From assembly GCF_000761485.1 (NCBI RefSeq), contig NZ_JPMX01000058.1, positions 65,601 to 129,600 on the forward strand: 64,000 bases of DNA, read 5' to 3'. The DNA comes from Modestobacter caceresii. GTDB taxonomy: Bacteria; Actinomycetota; Actinomycetes; Mycobacteriales; Geodermatophilaceae. The notes beneath the pieces were generated by a model, which was not told the DNA's origin, ran no database searches, and saw nothing but the letters and a program-made list of their open reading frames with translations. The stretch's first letter is position 1, and the number at the start of each line of letters is the position of its first letter. Both the position numbers and the translations under genes were made by a program. This document shows, one piece after another, positions 7,799 through 17,777 of this stretch.

Positions 7799-9463
7799 AT
7801 GAGCAGCTCCGCACCGCCCCGGCCGGCCGCCGGGGCGACCGCCGGCTCGGCGGCGCCCGGCCCCGCCGAGCAGCAGGGCCGGATGACGCACCGGCAGATC
7901 CTCAGCGCGCTGTCGGGGATGTTGCTGGCGATGTTCGTGGCGTTCCTGTCCTCGACCGTCGTCTCCAACGCCCTGCCGACGATCATCACCGACCTGCGCG
8001 GCTCGCAGAGCCAGTACACCTGGGTGGTCACCGCCACCCTGCTGGCCTCGACCGCGTCCACGCCCATCTGGGGCAAGCTCGCCGACCTGTTCAGCAAGAA
8101 GCTGCTCATCCAGATCGCGATCGTGGTCTTCGTCGTCGGCTCGATGCTGGCCGGGCTCTCGCAGTCGCTGCCGACGCTGATCGGCTGGCGGGTGCTGCAG
8201 GGCCTGGGCCTGGGTGGGCTGCAGGCGCTGGTGCAGATCGCGATGGCGGCGATGATCAGCCCGCGGGAGCGCGGTCGGTACTCCGGCCTGCTCGGCTCGG
8301 TGATGGCGGTCGCCACCGTCGGTGGCCCGCTGATCGGTGGCCTGCTGGTCGACACCAGCTGGCTGGGCTGGCGCTGGTGCTTCTTCGTCGGCGTCCCGTT
8401 CGCCCTCGTCGCCCTGGTGCTGCTGCAGCGGACCCTGCACCTGCCGGTCACCAGGCGTGCGGTCTCCATCGACTACCTGGGTGCGACGTTCCTGACCGCC
8501 GGCGTCTCGGCGCTGCTGATCTGGGTGACCCTGGCCGGGGACAGCTTCGCCTGGGCCTCCCTGGAGACCGCGCTGTTCGTCGGGGGCGGCGTGCTCGCCC
8601 TCGTCGCGTTCGTGGTCACCGAGCTGCGTGCGGAGGAGCCGATCGTCCCGCTCCGGTTGTTCCGCGACCGGACGACGACCCTGGCGATCATCGCCAGCGT
8701 CGCCATCGGTGTCGCGATGTTCGGCTCCACGGTGTTCCTCGGCCAGTACCTGCAGATCTCCCGCGGCTACTCGCCCACGGCGGCCGGGCTGCTCACCATC
8801 CCGATGGTCGGTGGCCTGCTGGTCTCCTCGACCGTCTCCGGGATCCTGATCACCCGCACCGGGTTCTGGAAGCGCTACCTGGTCGCCGGTTCGTTGCTGG
8901 TGGCCCTCGGGTTCGGCCTGCTGGCCACGATCGACCACGCCACCAACATGGTCGTGCTGGGCGTCTTCCTCGCCGTGCTCGGCGTCGGCATCGGGATGAC
9001 CATGCAGAACCTGGTGCTGGCCGTGCAGAACACCGTCGCCGCCACCGACCTGGGGGCGGCGAGCTCGGCGGTCGCGTTCTTCCGCAGCCTCGGCGGCACG
9101 ATCGGCGTCTCGGTGCTCGGTGCGGTGCTCTCCAGCCGGGTGGGCACGCTGATCCGGTCCGGGCTGTCCGACGTGCCGGGCGCCTCCGCGGCGGCCGGAT
9201 CACAGGAGATCGGGCTCGCCGACCTCGCCGACGCGCCGGCGCCGATCCGTGCGCTGATCCAGGTCTCCTACGGCGACGCCACCGGGCGGGTCTTCCTCAT
9301 CGCGGCGCTGCTGTCGCTGATCACGATCGTGGCCGTCCTGCTGATCCGGGAGGTCGCGCTGCGCACCGAGACCGGGGACGAGCGGCTGCGCAGCGAGGAC
9401 GGTGCCACCTCGGGCGGTACGACCGCCGACGTCGACGCCCAGCTCGCGGGCCGACGCGGCTGA
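7799..9463 (+). CDS. DHA2-family (EmrB/QacA-like) MFS drug transporter
   Basis: A 554-residue polytopic membrane protein with the 14-helix EmrB/QacA layout. Motif A is visible as GKLADLFSKKLLIQ after LASTASTPIW, and motif C lies in ATVGGPLIGGLLVD. These pumps export drugs or lipophilic compounds using the proton gradient. I chose the ATG at 7799 because AGGAGAG precedes it and the hydrophobic part starts shortly after. A longer frame from 7670 would run through the operator and promoter. A palindromic operator upstream suggests ligand-induced repression. The substrate is unknown. Confidence 0.9.
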   Translation: MSSSAPPRPAAGATAGSAAPGPAEQQGRMTHRQILSALSGMLLAMFVAFLSSTVVSNALPTIITDLRGSQSQYTWVVTATLLASTASTPIWGKLADLFSKKLLIQIAIVVFVVGSMLAGLSQSLPTLIGWRVLQGLGLGGLQALVQIAMAAMISPRERGRYSGLLGSVMAVATVGGPLIGGLLVDTSWLGWRWCFFVGVPFALVALVLLQRTLHLPVTRRAVSIDYLGATFLTAGVSALLIWVTLAGDSFAWASLETALFVGGGVLALVAFVVTELRAEEPIVPLRLFRDRTTTLAIIASVAIGVAMFGSTVFLGQYLQISRGYSPTAAGLLTIPMVGGLLVSSTVSGILITRTGFWKRYLVAGSLLVALGFGLLATIDHATNMVVLGVFLAVLGVGIGMTMQNLVLAVQNTVAATDLGAASSAVAFFRSLGGTIGVSVLGAVLSSRVGTLIRSGLSDVPGASAAAGSQEIGLADLADAPAPIRALIQVSYGDATGRVFLIAALLSLITIVAVLLIREVALRTETGDERLRSEDGATSGGTTADVDAQLAGRRG

Positions 9464-9478
9464 CCGCCAGGATGCGCA

Positions 9479-9562
9479 GAGGCCCGTCCCCCACCGGGGA
9501 GACGGGCCTCCGTGCGTCACGGCCCCCCTTCAGGGGCCCACCCTGAGCGTGCGAAGGGTGGG
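9479..9562. terminator. Cluster of three hairpins between convergent genes
   Basis: Three successive inverted repeats separate the MFS pump from the OsmC gene: GAGGCCCGTC/GACGGGCCTC (9479-9510), GGCCCC/GGGGCC (9521-9538) and CCCACCCT/AGGGTGGG (9537-9562). They probably form terminators serving both directions. Confidence 0.6.
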
Positions 9563-9580
9563 GGGAAGGGGGGTCCTTCC

Positions 9581-10015
9581 TCAGAGGAGCGCGGCGTCCA
9601 GGCTGATGTCCACGGCGGCCAGCGCCTTGCTCACCGGGCACCCGGCCTTGGCGGCCTGGGCTGCCTTGTCGAACCCGGCGGCGTCGAGCCCGTCGACCTC
9701 ACCGCGCACGGTCAGCGCGATGGCGGTGATCGTCGGGGCGCCGTCCTGCTGGCCCAAGGTCACGTCGGCGCTCACCTCGAGCGACTGCGTCGTGCCGCCG
9801 GCCTTGCCGATCTCGCTGGACAGCGCCATGGCGTAGCAGGACGAGTGCGCGGCGGCGATGAGCTCCTCGGGACTGGTGGTGCCCCCGGCCTCCTCGGCCG
9901 CCCGCTTCGGGAAGCTGACGTCGAACGTGCCGACCTTCGAGCTGGACAGCTCGACCTGGCCGGAGCCCTCCTGCAGGGAGCCGTTCCAGGCGGTGCGTGC
10001 GGTACGGGTGGGCAT
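9581..10015 (-). CDS. OsmC-family peroxiredoxin
   Basis: A 144-residue thiol peroxidase of the OsmC/Ohr fold, which reduces organic or inorganic hydroperoxides. The two redox cysteines are at about positions 60 (AAAHSSCYAMAL) and 126 (KAGCPVSKAL), with the normal spacing. RTAWNGSL, and GGTTSPEELIAAAHSSC leading into the first cysteine, favour the OsmC subgroup over Ohr. The ATG at 10015 has a GAGGAGG Shine-Dalgarno. It lies 194 nt downstream of an OhrR-like regulator on the same strand, which suggests peroxide-controlled expression. Confidence 0.92.
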   Translation of the reverse strand: MPTRTARTAWNGSLQEGSGQVELSSSKVGTFDVSFPKRAAEEAGGTTSPEELIAAAHSSCYAMALSSEIGKAGGTTQSLEVSADVTLGQQDGAPTITAIALTVRGEVDGLDAAGFDKAAQAAKAGCPVSKALAAVDISLDAALL

Positions 10016-10209
10016 CGGACCTCCTCTTCGTCGGTGGCGGTCGCGGCGCAGGTCTGCGTCGGGACCGGACACCGGTTCTGACGGGGTCAACCGTTCCGGG
10101 CCGCCGGTGTTCCCGCCACCGGACCGGCCCCGCAGCCGACGCGGCCGTCCGGCCCCGCTGCAGGGTCCCGCCGCGAGCTCGCGACTGGTGGGGGGCAGCG
10201 GGCCCTTCC

Positions 10210-10671
10210 TCAGGCGGAGGCGCTCGCACGGGTGTCGGCGACCCGGTCGGTGATCAGCCGCAGCTGGCTCTTCAGCTCGTCGAACTGCTGCTGGTTGAGC
10301 GCCAGGGCGTCGATCATCTCCGCGGAGATCGCGCACGCCGGGGCCTCGAGGGCCCGGCCCGCGTCGGTGAGGCGGACGGAGACGGACCGCTCGTCGTCGG
10401 CCCGGCGGTGCCGGGTCACCAGCCCCGCGGCGGTGAGCCGCTTGAGCAGGGGGGACAAGGTGCCGGAGTCCAGTGCCAGGCGGGTGCCCAACTGGCCGAC
10501 GGTCTGCCCGTCCTCCTCCCACAGCAACATGAGGACCAGGTACTGGGGATAGGTGACCCCCAGCTCGTCCAGCATGGGCCGGTAGCGGGCGGTGACCGCC
10601 CGCGAGGCGGCGTAGAGCGCGAAACAGAGCTGATCGTCGAGAGCGACGCTCGGCGACGGGGTGTCTGTCAT
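10210..10671 (-). CDS. OhrR-like MarR-family peroxide-sensing regulator
   Basis: A 153-residue MarR-fold repressor. The N-terminal LDDQLCFALYAASRAVTARY is the OhrR signature, with the peroxide-sensing Cys at position 16. A winged-helix region follows (GQTVGQLGTRLALDSGTLSPLLKRLTAAGLVTRHRRADDERSVSVRLT). Oxidation of that Cys in characterised OhrR proteins releases DNA. The start at 10671 is supported by a TACTCT hexamer exactly 6 nt upstream, i.e. probable leaderless initiation. Its likely target is the downstream osmC-like gene and itself. A longer frame from 10887 would run through the clpB promoter and is unlikely. Confidence 0.9.
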   Translation of the reverse strand: MTDTPSPSVALDDQLCFALYAASRAVTARYRPMLDELGVTYPQYLVLMLLWEEDGQTVGQLGTRLALDSGTLSPLLKRLTAAGLVTRHRRADDERSVSVRLTDAGRALEAPACAISAEMIDALALNQQQFDELKSQLRLITDRVADTRASASA

Positions 10672-10677
10672 GGGGCA

Positions 10678-10683
10678 AGAGTA
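10678..10683 (-). promoter_or_regulatory. Leaderless -10 element of the ohrR-like gene
   Basis: TACTCT on the minus strand, 6 nt before the ATG at 10671, the spacing seen for leaderless actinobacterial genes. Confidence 0.55.
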
Positions 10684-10785
10684 GGGCGCGATCCGGCGGC
10701 AAGCAGCCATGTGGTCCTCCTCGTCGGCTTTTCTGCCAGGGGCGAAGGTCCCGGAAGGCTGCGGGGCGGCCCTGGACGTGTCCGG

Positions 10786-10806
10786 GTTGAGTGGAACAGA
10801 CTCAAG
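10786..10806 (+). promoter_or_regulatory. HAIR site (HspR operator) upstream of clpB
   Basis: GTTGAGT-N7-ACTCAAG matches the HspR-associated inverted repeat CTTGAGT-N7-ACTCAAG in 13 of 14 arm bases, about 62 nt before the clpB start. In Streptomyces and Mycobacterium, HspR represses clpB through this element until heat shock. The hspR gene is not in this window. Confidence 0.9.
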
Positions 10807-10867
10807 TCCTGGTCCGTTGGACTCCACGAACCGTCCCGTGTCGCAGGAGAGGACAGACCCACCCGCC

Positions 10868-13459
<2,592 letters not shown>

Positions 13460-13485
13460 CCACACCCCGTCCGAGCCGAGTGTCG

Positions 13486-13524
13486 CCCGGTCGCCGTCCA
13501 CTCCCCCCGAGGACGGCGACCGGG
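13486..13524 (+). terminator. Hairpin after clpB
   Basis: Perfect 14-bp arms CCCGGTCGCCGTCC (13486-13499) and GGACGGCGACCGGG (13511-13524) with an 11-nt loop, 27 nt after the clpB stop. Confidence 0.7.
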
Positions 13525-13701
13525 CTCGCTCGGACCGTGCCGCCTGCCGCCTGCCGCGCACCGCACGTCGTCCGCTCGGGTGACGGGGGCGGCCCGGGAG
13601 CGCCTGCGACGGGCCCGGCAGGCGGACGATGAGGTGCCGGGTGGCCTGGGTAGACCATGATCATCCGGAATCGCAAGCCAGAGGTGACCCGAGGAGCCGT
13701 C

Positions 13702-14340
13702 ATGACGTCAGGACCGCAGGACCCGCAACAGGGCGGGTACGGGCAGCAGCCGCCGCAGGGCGGGCCGCCCCAGTACGGGCAGCAGCCGGGCTACGGGCAG
13801 CAGTCCGGCTACGGGCAGCAGTCCGGCTACGGGCAGGGCGGGCCGGAGCAGCCTGGCCAGTACGCCTACCCCGCCGCACCCGGCGCCCAGTACGGCGGCG
13901 CCCCGGAGGCCCCGACGGAGCGACCGACCACCGTCAAGGCCGGGATCGGTGCGTTCCTGGCGAACACGATCCTCGGGCTGATCGCCTCGATCATCACCTT
14001 CACCAGCCTCGACTCGCAGATCGACGACCTGGTCGTCGACCAGGCGCTCACCCGCGACGAGGCCTCGGCGGCGCTCACCATCGGCGCGGGCATCGGCCTC
14101 CTCCTGACGGCGGCCTACCTGCTGGTGCTGTTCTTCGCCTGGAAGGGGCGCAACTGGGCGCGCATCGTCCTCTGGGTGCTGGGCGGCCTGAGCGTGCTGT
14201 TCAGCCTGCTGGGGGCAGGATCCCTCGGCTTCCTCGGCCTGCTCGGCCTGCTGCTCACCATCGCCGGGATCGTGCTCCTCGCGCTGAAGCCCTCCAGCGA
14301 CTGGTACAAGGCGGAGACGCAGCGCCGGAACCGCCTCTGA
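13702..14340 (+). CDS. Membrane protein with Q/G/Y-rich repeat N-terminus
   Basis: A 212-residue protein in two parts. Residues 1-80 are low-complexity, rich in Gln, Gly, Tyr and Pro, with tandem GYGQQSGYGQQ-type repeats. Residues 85-195 hold about four hydrophobic helices separated by a short acidic segment, ending in a basic tail (KAETQRRNRL). GAGGAG precedes the ATG at 13702. Similar Q/Y/P-rich tails fused to small membrane modules are common in actinobacteria, but I do not recognise a specific family or function. It stands alone, followed immediately by a convergent gene. Confidence 0.75.
   Translation: MTSGPQDPQQGGYGQQPPQGGPPQYGQQPGYGQQSGYGQQSGYGQGGPEQPGQYAYPAAPGAQYGGAPEAPTERPTTVKAGIGAFLANTILGLIASIITFTSLDSQIDDLVVDQALTRDEASAALTIGAGIGLLLTAAYLLVLFFAWKGRNWARIVLWVLGGLSVLFSLLGAGSLGFLGLLGLLLTIAGIVLLALKPSSDWYKAETQRRNRL
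13772..13837 (+). repeat. In-frame 18-bp tandem repeat
   Basis: A unit close to GGCTACGGGCAGCAGTCC is repeated about 3.5 times inside the preceding gene, encoding GYGQQS. Copies are nearly identical, so copy number could vary between strains. Confidence 0.7.
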
Positions 14341-14346
14341 CCCCCG

Positions 14347-14820
14347 TCAGCGGGAGGTGCGGCTGCGTGGGCCGGACGAGGCCCACGCAGCCGTCGTCCG
14401 CGCCAGCAGGCTGGTGGCGGCGGCCGCACAGAGCACGAGCACCAGCAGCGACGAGGCCGCCACGCCCCCCGTCAGGAAGGTCGCGCCGAGGGTCAGCAGC
14501 CCCAGCGGCAGGCTGACGGCCAGCCCGGTCCACCGCGCCCACGCCCGGCCGCGGGCGAGGAAGACCGCGGAGACGGCGGCCAGCACCCCGAAGACCACTG
14601 CCTGGACCAGGTTCAGGAGCACGGCCCGCTCGGCGTCGGAGCGCGGCGAGCCCGGCTGGGCATCGGCGAGGGTGTCGATCACGGTGTCCCGGACGACGAA
14701 CGTGAGCAGTGCGTTGAGCAGGAGCAGCAGGGCGAGCGCCGCGAGCACCCCGATGGAGACCTTGACCGAGACGGGGGTCTCCGGGCGGGCCGGACCGGAG
14801 GGCGGAGGGCTGCTGCTCAC
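14347..14820 (-). CDS. Small four-helix membrane protein, unknown function
   Basis: A 157-residue hydrophobic protein starting at a GTG at 14820 (SSSPPPSGPARPETPVSVKVSIGVLAAL). It has four predicted membrane segments, for example VSIGVLAALALLLLLNALLTFVV, AVVFGVLAAVSAVFLA and ASSLLVLVLCAAAATSLL. A CACCCT hexamer 6 nt before the GTG is a weak leaderless-type promoter. Its 3' end overlaps the terminator hairpin of the opposing gene. Not recognised as a named family, and the start is not certain. Confidence 0.6.
   Translation of the reverse strand: MSSSPPPSGPARPETPVSVKVSIGVLAALALLLLLNALLTFVVRDTVIDTLADAQPGSPRSDAERAVLLNLVQAVVFGVLAAVSAVFLARGRAWARWTGLAVSLPLGLLTLGATFLTGGVAASSLLVLVLCAAAATSLLARTTAAWASSGPRSRTSR
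14361..14392 (+). terminator. Hairpin inside the 3' end of the opposing gene
   Basis: Perfect 13-bp arms GGCTGCGTGGGCC and GGCCCACGCAGCC with a 6-nt loop, 20 nt after the stop at 14340. It also codes for the last residues of the convergent membrane protein. Confidence 0.65.
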
Positions 14821-14951
14821 CGCGACAGGGTGGCACGCCGGGACGGCAGCTCGGTCGCCCGCCGTGCCGGATGCGATGCTGGCAGCGGCCTGACCAGCGG
14901 GCCAGGACCACCGTGCATGTGGTGACCGAGACCAGGAGGACAGCCGCAGTG

Positions 14952-15635
14952 ATGGCCCCCCGGCAGACCCGAGCCGCCGTCCCGTCCCGGATCGGTGGGC
15001 TCCTCGCCGTCCCGGTCCTCCTGGCCGGGCTGGCCGGCTGCAGCGGGTCCGACGACGAACCGACCGCGCGCGCCACCCCCAGCGCCACGGCGGCCGAGAC
15101 CAGCGCCGAACCGACACCGGAGGCCGCTGCGGCGCCCACCGGTCCGATCGGACCGGGCTGCGAGCAGGTCTTCCCCGCAGCCGGCGGTGCGCCGGCGGAC
15201 CTGGCCACCCAGCCGGTGAGCGCGGCGGTGGGCGCCAACGCCCAGCTGAGCACCCTCACCGCCGCCGTGGGCGCGGCCAACCTGGTCGACGTGCTCAACA
15301 CCCGCGAGGAGGTCACCGTGCTGGCGCCGACCAACGCCGCCTTCGACGCGCTGGGCCCGGATGCGGTGCCCGCGCTGCTCGGGGACGTCCCGCGGTTGAC
15401 CTCGCTGCTGACCCACCACGTCCTGCCCGGTCGGCTGGCGCCGGCCGACCTCGTCGGCGACCACGTCACGCTCAACGGGGACCCGATCACCGTCGCCGGG
15501 ACGGCCGAGGCGCCGACGGTCGCCGCCGAGGGCACCCTGGCCGGCGCCGCCCCGGCGACCGTGGTCTGCGGCAACGTGCCGACGGCCAACGCCACGGTCT
15601 ACGTCATCGACCAGGTGCTCGCCCCCGTCGGCTGA
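14952..15635 (+). CDS. Fasciclin-domain lipoprotein (MPB70/83-like)
   Basis: A 227-residue secreted lipoprotein. The signal sequence ends in the lipobox LAGLAGC, followed by an acidic Ser/Thr/Pro linker. A single FAS1 domain covers about residues 85-225, with the H1 block VTVLAPTNAAFDAL and the H2 end ATVYVIDQVLAP. The cysteine pair around the domain (GPGCEQVF, VVCGNV) resembles mycobacterial MPB70/MPB83. FAS1 domains mediate adhesion or matrix contacts. GGAGG lies 12 nt upstream of the ATG at 14952; a GTG directly before it is an alternative start. Confidence 0.85.
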   Translation: MAPRQTRAAVPSRIGGLLAVPVLLAGLAGCSGSDDEPTARATPSATAAETSAEPTPEAAAAPTGPIGPGCEQVFPAAGGAPADLATQPVSAAVGANAQLSTLTAAVGAANLVDVLNTREEVTVLAPTNAAFDALGPDAVPALLGDVPRLTSLLTHHVLPGRLAPADLVGDHVTLNGDPITVAGTAEAPTVAAEGTLAGAAPATVVCGNVPTANATVYVIDQVLAPVG

Positions 15636-15691
15636 GCCGTGCCGGGCCGAGCGGGGGTCCCGGTCACCGGCACCCGCTCCGCCGGCCTCAG

Positions 15692-15697
15692 TAGGGT
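15692..15697 (+). promoter_or_regulatory. Leaderless -10 element of pyrE
   Basis: TAGGGT followed by 7 nt and the GTG start of pyrE; no Shine-Dalgarno is present. Confidence 0.6.
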
Positions 15698-15704
15698 CAG
15701 CGGG

Positions 15705-16262
15705 GTGAACGCCCCTGCTCCGGCCCACCCCGACCGCGACCGGCTGCTCGAGCTCATCGTCGACCTCGCAGTGGTGCACGGGAAGGTGACCCTCTCCTCC
15801 GGCCAGGAGGCCGACTGGTACATCGACCTGCGCCGGGTGACGCTGCACCACGAGGCCGCCCCGCTGGTGGGCCGGGTGATGCGCCAGCTCACCGGCGACC
15901 TGCGCTACGACGTGGTCGGCGGGCTCACCCTCGGCGCCGACCCGGTCGCTGCCGCGATGCTGCACGCCGCCTCGGACGGCGAGGGGTTCCTGGACGCCTG
16001 CGTGGTGCGCAAGGCGACCAAGGCCCACGGGATGCAGCGGCGGATCGAGGGGCCCGACGTCGCCGGCCGCACGGTGCTCGTGGTCGAGGACGTCTCCACC
16101 ACCGGCGGCAGCCCGCTCACCGCCGTCGAGGCGCTGCAGGAGGCCGGCGCCGAGGTGCTGGGCGTGGCCGTGATCGTCGACCGCGGCGCCCGCGCAGCCG
16201 TCGAGGCGGCCGGCCTGGAGTACCGCGCGGCGTTCGAGCTGGCGGACCTCGGCCTCTCCTGA
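15705..16262 (+). CDS. pyrE: Orotate phosphoribosyltransferase
   Basis: A 185-residue enzyme that joins orotate to PRPP to give OMP, the fifth step of pyrimidine synthesis. The PRPP-binding motif is VLVVEDVSTTGGSPLTA; GKVTLSSGQEADWYIDLRRV and CVVRKATKAHGMQRRIEG form the conserved N-terminal and flexible-loop regions. I chose the GTG at 15705 because TAGGGT lies 7 nt upstream and the protein then starts where PyrE homologs do. It stands apart from other pyr genes, which is usual in actinobacteria. Confidence 0.95.
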   Translation: MNAPAPAHPDRDRLLELIVDLAVVHGKVTLSSGQEADWYIDLRRVTLHHEAAPLVGRVMRQLTGDLRYDVVGGLTLGADPVAAAMLHAASDGEGFLDACVVRKATKAHGMQRRIEGPDVAGRTVLVVEDVSTTGGSPLTAVEALQEAGAEVLGVAVIVDRGARAAVEAAGLEYRAAFELADLGLS

Positions 16263-16299
16263 AGCACCCTGCGGCGGGCCGGAGGGGACGGCGGCGTCG

Positions 16300-16305
16300 T
16301 ACGGT
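16300..16305 (+). promoter_or_regulatory. Leaderless -10 element of the FAD-linked oxidase
   Basis: TACGGT six nt before the GTG at 16312. Confidence 0.5.
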
Positions 16306-16311
16306 GGCGAC

Positions 16312-17748
16312 GTGACCGCCCTCACGACGACGTGGGTCCGCGAGCTCCAGGACGCCCTGGGCCCGGACAGCGTGCTCACCGACCCCGACGTCACCGCCGC
16401 CTACGCACGCGACCAGGCGATGCTCGCCGAGGCGGGGCTGCCGGCCGCGGTGGCGCTGCCGCGCAGCACCGAGGAGGTGTCGGCGGTGCTCCGGCTGGCC
16501 AGCCGGCACGGGGTGCCGGTGGTGCCGCGGGGCGCCGGCTCCGGTCTGGTCGGTGCGGCCAACGCCGTCGACGGGTGCATCATCCTGGCCCTGACCCGGA
16601 TGGACGCCGTCCTGGAGGTGGCCCCGGCCGACCGGCTCGCCGTCGTCCAGGCCGGCGTGGTGAACAAGACGCTGCGCGACGCCGTCCGGGAGCACGGGCT
16701 GTTCTACCCACCGGATCCGGCCAGCTACGACTGGTGCACCCTCGGCGGCAACCTGGCGATGAACTCCGGCGGGCTGTGCTGCGTGAAGTACGGCGTCACC
16801 ACCGACTACGTGCTCGGCCTGGAGGTCGTGCTCGCCGACGGCCGGGTGCTCCGCACCGGACGGCGCACCGTCAAGGGCGTCGCCGGGTACGACCTGGCCC
16901 GGCTGTTCGTCGGCTCCGAGGGCACGCTGGGCGTGATCACCGAGGCGACGCTCGCCCTGCGGCCGGCGCCGCAGCCGCCGGTCACCCTGGTCGCCAGCTT
17001 CGGCACCAGCGCGCAGACCGGCCAGGTGGTCGAGCGGGTGGTCACCAGCGGCCTGGTGCCCAGCATGCTCGAGGTGATGGACCGCACCTGCATCCGCGCG
17101 GTCGACGACCTGATGAAGGCCGACCTGGACCGGGACGCCGCGGCGCTGCTGCTGGCCCAGTCCGACAGCGGGGGGGACGTGGCGCTCGCCGAGATCGCGG
17201 CGCTGACCCGGCTGTGCGAGGAGGCCGGGGCGGACTTCGTGCACTCCACCGACGACCCGGCCGAGGGCGACCTGCTGATGACCGCCCGGCGGATGGCGCT
17301 GCCGGCCCTGGAGCGGCTGGGCAGCAGCCTGCTGCTCGACGACGTCGCCGTCCCGCGGTCGCGGGTGGCCACGTTCATCGACGGCTGCGACGCGATCGCC
17401 GCCACCGCCGGGCTGGTGGTCGGGGTCGTCGGGCACGCCGGTGACGGCAACATGCACCCCACCGTCGTCTTCGACGGCGCCGACCCCGACCAGTGCACCC
17501 GGGCCTACGCCGCCTTCGACGCGATCCTGGAGCTCGGCCTCTCCCTCGGCGGCACCATCACCGGTGAGCACGGGGTGGGCACGATCAAGGCCGACTGGCT
17601 GGAGCGGGAGATCGGCCCGGTCTCCCTCTCGGTGCACCAGGCGATCAAGCACGCGCTGGACCCGGCGGGGGTCCTCAACCCGGGCAAGGTGTTCCGCCGC
17701 GCTGCCGGCGGCGACCTGGCCGCCGTCTCCGGCCTGGTCGGCGGCTGA
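16312..17748 (+). CDS. FAD-linked oxidase, GlcD/D-lactate dehydrogenase type
   Basis: A 478-residue flavoprotein. The PCMH-type FAD fold shows VPVVPRGAGSGLVGAANAVDGCIILAL, YPPDPASYDWCTLGGNLAMNSGG and FVGSEGTLGVITEATLAL. The FAD-oxidase C domain ends with GHAGDGNMHP, TGEHGVGTIKADWLERE and DPAGVLNPGKVF. Members oxidise 2-hydroxy acids (glycolate, D-lactate, D-2-hydroxyglutarate). Unlike the fused homolog at 4651-7569 it has no Fe-S half and no partner gene nearby. It is followed at 29 nt by a disulfide-reductase-like flavoprotein. The substrate is not decidable by eye. Confidence 0.88.
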   Translation: MTALTTTWVRELQDALGPDSVLTDPDVTAAYARDQAMLAEAGLPAAVALPRSTEEVSAVLRLASRHGVPVVPRGAGSGLVGAANAVDGCIILALTRMDAVLEVAPADRLAVVQAGVVNKTLRDAVREHGLFYPPDPASYDWCTLGGNLAMNSGGLCCVKYGVTTDYVLGLEVVLADGRVLRTGRRTVKGVAGYDLARLFVGSEGTLGVITEATLALRPAPQPPVTLVASFGTSAQTGQVVERVVTSGLVPSMLEVMDRTCIRAVDDLMKADLDRDAAALLLAQSDSGGDVALAEIAALTRLCEEAGADFVHSTDDPAEGDLLMTARRMALPALERLGSSLLLDDVAVPRSRVATFIDGCDAIAATAGLVVGVVGHAGDGNMHPTVVFDGADPDQCTRAYAAFDAILELGLSLGGTITGEHGVGTIKADWLEREIGPVSLSVHQAIKHALDPAGVLNPGKVFRRAAGGDLAAVSGLVGG

Positions 17749-17777
17749 ACCGCCGTGCCGGTGGGAGGCTGCGGGAC

